Shown here: positions 36,318-43,151 of the stretch, piece after piece
Layout of the letters: every line of letters starts with the position of its first letter
How positions within the stretch are numbered: the first letter of the stretch is position 1
DNA from: Ensifer sp. MPMI2T
GTDB taxonomy: Bacteria; Pseudomonadota; Alphaproteobacteria; Rhizobiales; Rhizobiaceae
Length of the DNA: 64,000 bases
Direction of reading: 5' to 3'
Assembly: GCF_004827385.1 (NCBI RefSeq)
Contig: NZ_SRXN01000032.1
Span: 1 to 64,000, forward strand
Position numbers and translations under genes: made by a program
Notes under the pieces: model-generated
Seen by the model: the letters and a program-made list of their open reading frames with translations, nothing else
Databases searched by the model: none
Told to the model about the DNA's origin: nothing

Positions 36318-37316
36318 ATGCTGCGATACATTCTCTGGCGTATTGCGGCGATGGTCCCCACCCTCCTCATCATCTCCGCCCTGGTGTTCGCCATCATCGA
36401 ACTGCCGCCGGGAGACTATTTCGAGAGCTACGTCGCCGAGATCAGGGCGCAGGGCGAAGGTGTCAACATGGAGCAGATCGAAGCTCTGCGAAAAGAATAC
36501 GGCTTCGATCAACCGCCCTTGCTGCGCTACATCTATTGGGTCGGCGGCATGCTGCAGGGCGACTTCGGCTATTCGTTCGAATATGAACTGCCGGTAAGCG
36601 AGGTCGTGGGAGACCGGCTCTGGCTGACGATCCTTGTCTCTTTCTTCACGATTATGCTGACTTGGATCATCGCCTTTCCGATCGGCATCTATGCGGCGAC
36701 GAACCAATACAGCTGGGGCGATTACGGGCTGTCGCTGATTGGTCTCATCGGCATCGCCGTGCCGAACTTTATGCTGGCGCTCATCCTCATGTATTTCGCC
36801 AATATCTGGTTCGGCACCTCGATCGGCCATCTCATGGACCAGCAATATCTTAACGAGCCGATGAGTTGGGCCAAAGCCAGGTCGATGCTCGAGCACATGT
36901 GGATACCGGTGATCATCATCGGCGCGGCGGGAACGGCGGGCATGATCCGGCGGCTCAGGGCCAACCTGCTCGACGAGCTTCAGAAGCAATATGTCGTGAC
37001 GGCGAGAGCGAAGGGGCTCTCACCCACCAAAACCCTGCTCAAATACCCGTTGCGCATGGCGCTCAACTTCTTCATCTCCGATATCGGTTCGATCCTGCCG
37101 GCAATCATCTCGGGCGCGGAAATCACGGCGATCGTCCTTTCGCTTGAAACAACGGGACCGATGTTGATCAAGGCGCTGCAGAGCCAGGACATGTATCTCG
37201 CCGGCTCGTTCCTGATGTTTCTCGCGTTTCTCACCGTCATCGGCGTGCTGATATCCGATCTTGCGCTCGCCGTTCTCGATCCCAGAATCCGTCTGCAAGG
37301 CAGGAGTACGAAGTGA
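36318..37316 (+). CDS. ABC importer permease, DppB/OppB type
   Basis: A 332-residue inner-membrane permease. The first span begins at the N terminus (MLRYILWRIAAMVPTLLIIS), as in DppB. The EAA loop that contacts the ATPase is RRLRANLLDELQKQYVVTARAKGLS. It has about six spans and ends in DLALAVLDPRIR, typical of the family. The start is the ATG at 36318, one base after the binding-protein stop. The insertion SIGHLMDQQYLNEPMSWAKARSML in the middle periplasmic loop is common to this subgroup. Confidence 0.92.
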   Translation: MLRYILWRIAAMVPTLLIISALVFAIIELPPGDYFESYVAEIRAQGEGVNMEQIEALRKEYGFDQPPLLRYIYWVGGMLQGDFGYSFEYELPVSEVVGDRLWLTILVSFFTIMLTWIIAFPIGIYAATNQYSWGDYGLSLIGLIGIAVPNFMLALILMYFANIWFGTSIGHLMDQQYLNEPMSWAKARSMLEHMWIPVIIIGAAGTAGMIRRLRANLLDELQKQYVVTARAKGLSPTKTLLKYPLRMALNFFISDIGSILPAIISGAEITAIVLSLETTGPMLIKALQSQDMYLAGSFLMFLAFLTVIGVLISDLALAVLDPRIRLQGRSTK

Positions 37317-38488
37317 CGTCACCGATTCCGGCGCCCGGCGAACCCCTGCCGCATTATGTATCGACCGCCCCGTTCGATCCCTATTCCGTGGAGGTGATGA
37401 CGGAGGAGCAGGTGCGCGTGAACCAGGCGTCGCAGCTGCGCCTGATGTGGTGGAAGTTCAAGCGGCACAAGGTGGCGCTCGCCTCCGGCATTTTCCTGGC
37501 GGCCCTCTACGTCATGATCCTCTTTTGCGAGTTTCTGGCGCCGTATAATCTGCACACGCGCAACGTCGATTTCATCTACACGCCGCCGCAGAACGTCCGC
37601 CTTTTTCATGACGGCGCGTTTGTCGGTCCCTTCGTCTATGGCCGGACGATGACGCTGGACATGGCAACGCTGAAGCGGAACTATGCCGACAACACCTCGG
37701 ACGTCCAGCGGATCCGCTTCTTCTGCCGCGGCGACAGCTATCGCTTCTGGGGACTTTTCGAGAGCAACTTGCATCTCGTCTGTCCTGCGGAGGGCGGTCA
37801 GCTCTTCCTGCTTGGAACCGACAGGCTCGGACGCGACGTGCTGTCGCGTATCATCTACGGCGCGCGGATTTCACTGACGATCGGTCTTCTCGGCATTACG
37901 GTCAGCTTCGTGCTCGGCATCGTCATCGGCGGGCTCGCCGGCTATCACGGCGGCGTTTTCGATCTCCTGGTCCAGAGATTGATCGAGGTGCTCCAGTCGA
38001 TTCCGAGCATTCCGCTGTGGCTGTCGCTTGCGGCCATCATGCCGGCCACATGGAGCCCGATCCTCATCTATCTCGGGATCACCGTGATCCTGGGGCTTCT
38101 CGACTGGACGGGCCTTGCGCGGGCCGTCCGCTCGAAGCTGCTGGCGCTCCGCGAGGAGGACTATGTCCTTGCGGCCCAACTGATGGGCGCCAAAAGCAGC
38201 CGTATCATCGGGCGCCATCTCGTTCCGGGATTCATGTCCCATCTCATTGCAACAGCGACGATCTCCATTCCCGGCATGATCCTCGGCGAGACTGCGCTGA
38301 GCTTCCTCGGATTGGGACTGCGCCCGCCGATAACGAGCTGGGGAATCCTGCTAACTGAGGCAAAGAGCGTCAGCGTCATTGCTTTCTATCCCTGGCTGCT
38401 GTTTCCGACTATACCAGTCATTCTTGTGATTTTGGCGTTCAACTTCCTGGGAGATGGGTTGCGCGACGCCGCCGATCCCTACAAATAA
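37313..38488 (+). CDS. ABC importer permease, DppC/OppC type
   Basis: A 391-residue permease. A long N-terminal cytoplasmic tail precedes TM1 (about 60-80), and a periplasmic domain of roughly 110 residues (DFIYTPPQNVRLFHDG...) sits before the core, which is longer than in E. coli DppC. The core has LGTDRLGRDVLSRIIYGARISL and the EAA loop ALREEDYVLAAQLMGAKSSRII, and ends NFLGDGLRDAADPYK. The GTG start at 37313 overlaps the previous stop (GTGA), so the two permeases are translationally coupled. Confidence 0.92.
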   Translation: MTSPIPAPGEPLPHYVSTAPFDPYSVEVMTEEQVRVNQASQLRLMWWKFKRHKVALASGIFLAALYVMILFCEFLAPYNLHTRNVDFIYTPPQNVRLFHDGAFVGPFVYGRTMTLDMATLKRNYADNTSDVQRIRFFCRGDSYRFWGLFESNLHLVCPAEGGQLFLLGTDRLGRDVLSRIIYGARISLTIGLLGITVSFVLGIVIGGLAGYHGGVFDLLVQRLIEVLQSIPSIPLWLSLAAIMPATWSPILIYLGITVILGLLDWTGLARAVRSKLLALREEDYVLAAQLMGAKSSRIIGRHLVPGFMSHLIATATISIPGMILGETALSFLGLGLRPPITSWGILLTEAKSVSVIAFYPWLLFPTIPVILVILAFNFLGDGLRDAADPYK

Positions 38489-38566
38489 AGCCGGCACGTC
38501 CTTTGATTGCCCGCGGGCGCTGCATCCTGTTGCAGCCCTTCTGATAATGAGCGAAAGGTTCTTCGC

Positions 38567-39781
38567 ATGGTACGGCGTTTCGAGGATGCCCGGATCCTCA
38601 TGTACAGCCACGACACCTTCGGCCTCGGTCATCTGCGGCGCTGTCGGACGATCGCGCATGCGCTCGTGGAGGACTACAGTGGGCTGCAGGTGCTGATCAT
38701 CTCTGGCGCGACGATCGCCGGGGCTTTCGATTATCGTGCACGCGTCGACTTCGTGAAGATTCCGAGCGTCATCAAGCTCAGAAACGGTGAGTACACTTCG
38801 CTCGACCGGCATATCGAATTGCACGAGACGCTGAAGATGCGCCAATCGATCATCCGCTCGACGGCCGAGACGTTCAAGCCGGACATCTTCATCGTCGACA
38901 AGGAGCCGATGGGCTTGCGCGGCGAGGTCGAGGATACGCTCACCTATCTAAAGACCCACGGGACGAAGTTGGTGCTTGGGCTTCGGGAAATCATGGACGC
39001 CCCGCACCTGCTCGAAGTCGAATGGAAGCGGCGCGACACCATGCGCAAGATCGAGCAGTTCTACGATGCGATCTGGGTCTATGGTCCGCCGGATTTTTAC
39101 GATCCGCTGGTGGACCTTGAAGTGCCCGCGGCAGTGCGCGAACGCATGAACTTCGTCGGTTTCCTGCAACGAAGCGTTCCGCATGACGGACTGCCTGATC
39201 ACAGGCCGGAGGGCGACTATATCCTCGTCACCACCGGTGGCGGCGGCGACGGTGCCGAACTCATTCATGACGTGATCCACGCCTATCAGCAGGATTCCGA
39301 ACTGACGCACAATGCCCTTGTGGTGCTTGGGCCCTACATGCCGGCCAAGCAACGCAACAAGCTGATCAAGAAGGGCGGTCGCATTCCTTTCATCAAGATA
39401 ATCGAGTTCGACAATCGCATGGAGGAACTGATTGCCGGCGCGAGAGGGGTGGTCTCGATGGGCGGCTACAACACCTACTGCGAGATCCTATCCTTCGACA
39501 AGCCGGCCTTGATCGTGCCGCGTCTCGAGCCGCGGGAGGAGCAGTTGATCCGGGCTCGACGCGCGTCCGACCTTGGACTCGTCGAGATGCTGCTTCCTCA
39601 TGAGGCCGAGGATCCGCTGCGGTTTGCGGCTGCATTGAAGGATTTGCCGGAGCGCGCGCCGCCATCGCGCGCTGCCAATGGCCTGAGGCTGGAAGGCCTT
39701 GTCCACATCTCCGAGCTTGTCGGCAGCTGGCTCGATCACAGATCGAAAGAGCACCTGAGCATCGTGAAGCAGTCGAGCTGA
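38567..39781 (+). CDS. GT28/MurG-like glycosyltransferase
   Basis: A 404-residue glycosyltransferase-like protein. The N-terminal domain has ILMYSHDTFGLGHLRRC (glycine loop with GLGH). The C-terminal domain has VTTGGGGDG and SMGGYNTYCEILSFDKPALIVPR, the UDP-sugar-binding pattern of MurG/UGT-like GT-B enzymes. The start is the ATG at 38567 with GAAAGG upstream; the open frame before it (to 38507) overlaps the permease end region without homology. First of three glycosyltransferase genes that follow the importer with about 80 bp spacing. Confidence 0.82.
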   Translation: MVRRFEDARILMYSHDTFGLGHLRRCRTIAHALVEDYSGLQVLIISGATIAGAFDYRARVDFVKIPSVIKLRNGEYTSLDRHIELHETLKMRQSIIRSTAETFKPDIFIVDKEPMGLRGEVEDTLTYLKTHGTKLVLGLREIMDAPHLLEVEWKRRDTMRKIEQFYDAIWVYGPPDFYDPLVDLEVPAAVRERMNFVGFLQRSVPHDGLPDHRPEGDYILVTTGGGGDGAELIHDVIHAYQQDSELTHNALVVLGPYMPAKQRNKLIKKGGRIPFIKIIEFDNRMEELIAGARGVVSMGGYNTYCEILSFDKPALIVPRLEPREEQLIRARRASDLGLVEMLLPHEAEDPLRFAAALKDLPERAPPSRAANGLRLEGLVHISELVGSWLDHRSKEHLSIVKQSS

Positions 39782-39785
39782 GCCA

Positions 39786-41033
39786 GTGTCGCCAAATCGA
39801 AAGATTGCCGTCGTCCTGAAAGGCTATCCGCGCCTGTCGGAAACATTTATTGCGCAGGAACTGCTCGGCCTGGAAAAAGCGGGGCACGAACTCGTTCTCG
39901 TCGCGCTCCGTCGTCCGACCGATGGCAAGCGTCATCCCGTGCACGACGAAATCCGCGCCGACGTCCACTATTTGCCGGAATATCTACATGAGGAGCCGTG
40001 GCGCGTGCTTCGCGCCGCGCTCCGATTGATGCCGAAAGCCGGGTTCTGGCGCGCGCTTGGCCCATTCCTTTGGGATCTCTCGCGCGATCCGTCGCGCAAC
40101 CGCTTCCGGCGGTTCGGTCAAGCGCTGGTGTTGGTCGCCGAGTGGCCCGGCGCGGCGACCTGGCTTCACGCGCATTTCATTCACACGCCCGCTTCGGTGA
40201 CCAACTATGCCAGCATTATCGCAGGCATCCCCTGGACCTGCTCCGCCCATGCCAAGGACATCTGGACATCGGCCAACTGGGAGCTTTCCGGAAAGCTCGA
40301 CCGCGCCCGCTGGACCGTTACCTGCACGCGGAGCGGCTTTGAGCATCTGCAAAGCTTGACGCCCGAGAAATCCCGCGTGCATCTGAGCTACCACGGCCTC
40401 GATCTCGACCGCTTCCCGGTCTTTGGCGGTGAGCATTCTCGCCGTGACGGCTCCGACCCCGCCGATCCGGTGCGAATCGTCAGCGTCGGACGCGCCGTCG
40501 CCAAGAAGGGTTATGACATTCTGCTGAAGGCCTTGTCGCTGCTGCCAGCCGATCTCCACTGGCGATTCGATCACATCGGTGCAGGCGAGCTGGCTGGCGA
40601 CCTCAAGAAGCTTGCCACCGATCTCGGTCTTGCCGAGCAGATCCGCTGGATGGGCGCGCTCGACCAGACCGACGTGCTTCAGCATTATCGCGACAGCGAC
40701 ATCTTCGCGCTGGCGTGCCGGGTTGCGGCCGATGGTGATCGTGACGGCCTGCCGAACGTTCTGGTGGAAGCGTCGAGCCAGCGGCTGCCTTGCGTCTCGA
40801 CATCCGTCTCGGGCATTCCGGAATTGCTGACGGACTATCAGAACGGTCTCCTCGTGCCATCCGAGGACCCGCGGGCGCTTGCCCTGGCGCTTGAACGGCT
40901 GGTCCGCGCCCCGGATCTCCGGCGACAACTCGGCACTGCTGCTGAACAGCGTGTTCGCGCCGAGTTCGACCATCACTCGAGCGTCACCCAACTGATTGAG
41001 CTCTTTCAAAGCGAGTGGAGCAAAGCCTCTTGA
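39786..41033 (+). CDS. GT4-family glycosyltransferase
   Basis: A 415-residue GT-B enzyme. It opens IAVVLKGYPRLSETFIAQELLGLEKAG, a pattern of exopolysaccharide GT4 enzymes of the colanic/amylovoran type (acceptor-side RLSETFI). The donor domain carries SVGRAVAKKGYDILLKAL and RDGLPNVLVEASSQRLPCVS with the paired acidic residues. The start is a GTG four bases after the previous stop, consistent with coupling. Its TGA stop overlaps the probable TTG start of the next gene. Confidence 0.87.
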   Translation: MSPNRKIAVVLKGYPRLSETFIAQELLGLEKAGHELVLVALRRPTDGKRHPVHDEIRADVHYLPEYLHEEPWRVLRAALRLMPKAGFWRALGPFLWDLSRDPSRNRFRRFGQALVLVAEWPGAATWLHAHFIHTPASVTNYASIIAGIPWTCSAHAKDIWTSANWELSGKLDRARWTVTCTRSGFEHLQSLTPEKSRVHLSYHGLDLDRFPVFGGEHSRRDGSDPADPVRIVSVGRAVAKKGYDILLKALSLLPADLHWRFDHIGAGELAGDLKKLATDLGLAEQIRWMGALDQTDVLQHYRDSDIFALACRVAADGDRDGLPNVLVEASSQRLPCVSTSVSGIPELLTDYQNGLLVPSEDPRALALALERLVRAPDLRRQLGTAAEQRVRAEFDHHSSVTQLIELFQSEWSKAS

Positions 41034-42193
41034 ACAAGCGTCGCGTCTTCTTCTACGTGCAGCATCTGCTCGGCATCGGGCATCTGGCGCGAGCGAGCCG
41101 TATCGCTAAAGCGTTGTCTGCCGACGGGTTTGACGTGACGATGGTCACGGGCGGCACGCCTGTTCCCGGGTTTCCCGGCGAGGGTCTGGCGACCATCGCG
41201 CTGCCGCCGGTAACGGCCGGCGACAAGGGCTTTTCCGGCCTGAGCGATGCCGACGGCAATCCGGTCACGGATGCTTTCCAGCAGCACCGCAAGAACCTGT
41301 TGATCGAAGCGCTGCATGCCTCGAAGCCTGATGTCGTCATCATCGAGGCCTTCCCGTTCGGTCGCAGACAGATGCGCTTTGAATTGCTGCCGCTGCTCGA
41401 TGCCATCGCCGCAATGGAGCCGCGGCCGCTGGTGGCAACCTCGCTGCGCGATATACTGCAGGAACGGGTCAAGCCCGGCCGTGCCGAGGAGACCGTGGAT
41501 CTCGTCAAGGCGCATTTCGATCTCGTGCTTGTCCACGGCGACCCAGCATTCGCGCGCCTTGAGGAAACCTTTCCGCTTGCGGGCGAAATCGCGGAAAAGG
41601 TCGCTTACACGGGTCTCGTCGCACCGCCGCCGCCAGCCGAAGCGAATGAGAAATTCGACATCGTGGTTTCGGCCGGGGGTGGTGCTGTCGGGAAGGATCT
41701 GATCAGCGCGGCGCTTGGCGCAGCAACGATGCTGCCGAAGGCGCTTCGCTGGTGCATCGTAACCGGGCCTAACCTGCCGCAGAGCGATTTCGATGCGCTC
41801 GCCACGGCTGCTCCCGACGGGGTCGGCCTCTTCCGCTTTCGCCAGGATTTTGCGGGCCTGCTCGCGGGCGCGCGGCTCTCTGTCTCGCAGGCGGGATACA
41901 ACACCGTGTGCGACATTCTTCGCGCCGGCTGCGGCTCGTTGCTCATTCCCTTCACGGCGGGCGGCGAAACCGAGCAGAGCACACGCGCAGCAAGGCTCGA
42001 AAGGCTCGGCCTTGCGGGGGTCCTGCCGGAAGAAGCCATCACGTCCGACCGGCTCGCACGGGACATAGGGGCGATGCTTGCGCGACCAAAGCCGGAGATT
42101 CCGCCGCTCGATCTTACCGGCGCTGCCAGGACCGCAACGATCCTGAGGGAAGAGCTGCGGCAGCGGGAGGTTAGACCGTCCCGATCAGCATGA
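41030..42193 (+). CDS. GT28/MurG-like glycosyltransferase, paralogue of the gene at 38567
   Basis: A 387-residue protein with the same layout as the gene two places upstream: N-terminal VFFYVQHLLGIGHLARASR (GIGH loop) and C-terminal VSAGGGAVG and VSQAGYNTVCDILRAGCGSLLIPF. The likely start is a TTG at 41030 that overlaps the previous stop (TTGA) with GTGGAG nine bases upstream; a GTG at 41015 is the alternative. The two paralogues flank a GT4 gene, so the three probably build one glycan. The 3' end overlaps the convergent methyltransferase gene by 23 bp. Confidence 0.82.
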   Translation: MNKRRVFFYVQHLLGIGHLARASRIAKALSADGFDVTMVTGGTPVPGFPGEGLATIALPPVTAGDKGFSGLSDADGNPVTDAFQQHRKNLLIEALHASKPDVVIIEAFPFGRRQMRFELLPLLDAIAAMEPRPLVATSLRDILQERVKPGRAEETVDLVKAHFDLVLVHGDPAFARLEETFPLAGEIAEKVAYTGLVAPPPPAEANEKFDIVVSAGGGAVGKDLISAALGAATMLPKALRWCIVTGPNLPQSDFDALATAAPDGVGLFRFRQDFAGLLAGARLSVSQAGYNTVCDILRAGCGSLLIPFTAGGETEQSTRAARLERLGLAGVLPEEAITSDRLARDIGAMLARPKPEIPPLDLTGAARTATILREELRQREVRPSRSA

Positions 42194-42839
42194 AGCGATT
42201 GTATTTCTTCATCGGCAACGCGCCTGCGAAATCGAGCCTCGAAAGACCGGCCCGCGTCTGGAATTCCTCAAGCGAGGATACGCAGCTTATATGCGTCGGT
42301 TCGCTGAAGTAATCGTTCGACTGCAGCAGGACACGAGTGCCGGGAGGAAGGAGCTCGAGCCAGAGCTTGAGATCGGCAATGTGCTCGCAGCTCGTGTTGA
42401 TGATCAGGTCGGCTCCGATTGCTCTATAGTCGAGAGCATACATATCGGCCGTGATGGCGCGGAAACGGTCGCCATGGGCTGAATTGAGCGTGCGCGCCAC
42501 CTCCTCCACCGCCGGGTCGATGTCGTAACTGTCGATGGCCCCGATGTCGAAGCGCGGATCTTCGAAAAGCATCGCGGGCAGAATGCCGTACCAGCCGCCT
42601 AAAACCACAATCCGCTCGAAGGCCGAGCCGGCGCTTTCGAGCAGCTTGTCACGCGCCCAAATCTTGCAGCCGACTTGCTTGTAGTTGAACGCGTTGGCGA
42701 TGTCCGCATCCCGGTGCTTGGCAATCACCCTGCCTATGCCAGCCACTACCGCGCTGCCGGAATAGGCGGCGATCCCGCGCACGAGATCATAGGCGTTCTC
42801 GCGCCAATCTTCGGGGGGAGTATGGGTGGCATGCATCAT
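42171..42839 (-). CDS. Class I SAM-dependent methyltransferase-like protein
   Basis: A 222-residue Rossmann-fold protein. Residues 77-95 include IVVLGGWYGILPAML, the SAM-binding motif I. IDSYDIDPAVEEVA follows as motif II with its acidic residue, then ADLIINTSCEHIADLKLWLELLPPG as motifs III/IV. The C terminus ends MKKYNRFMLIGTV. The start is uncertain: ATG ATG at 42839/42836 lacks a clear ribosome site, and the frame stays open far upstream, but that part lies opposite the ABC-like gene. Substrate unknown; a glycan or small molecule is possible. Confidence 0.65.
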   Translation of the reverse strand: MMHATHTPPEDWRENAYDLVRGIAAYSGSAVVAGIGRVIAKHRDADIANAFNYKQVGCKIWARDKLLESAGSAFERIVVLGGWYGILPAMLFEDPRFDIGAIDSYDIDPAVEEVARTLNSAHGDRFRAITADMYALDYRAIGADLIINTSCEHIADLKLWLELLPPGTRVLLQSNDYFSEPTHISCVSSLEEFQTRAGLSRLDFAGALPMKKYNRFMLIGTV

Positions 42840-43151
42840 GAGGCTGTTGTAAGCTGACGGGTAGGCGAGTGCAAGCCACGCGCGAGTATACCTCGAGCCG
42901 CAGATGCTCGCCACGTCTGCAAGGAGCCGTCGGGGCTTTGCTGAAGGGGCGATCTGTTCGACAGATGTTACTCGTGGTTCGCGTCTGCTTGACATGGGGC
43001 AGGGCTCTGCTCTCATGCCGGCAGTCACGATTCCGTGGATGAAGCGTGAGTCCATTGAAGACTTGATGGACTGAAACCATTTGCAACAGGAGTCCGCCGG
43101 CGCGATTAGCTCGGCGACCCTGTGTTTTAAGTTAGGTTGCATTGCCAGCAC
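42840..43151. other. Divergent gap between methyltransferase and degenerate ABC gene
   Basis: 312 bp, no gene assigned. The minus-strand frame of the methyltransferase remains open through it, so a longer N terminus cannot be ruled out. No promoter or operator was clear; the region just before the ABC-like start (GTGTTTTAAGTTAGG) is its most A+T-rich part. Confidence 0.4.
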
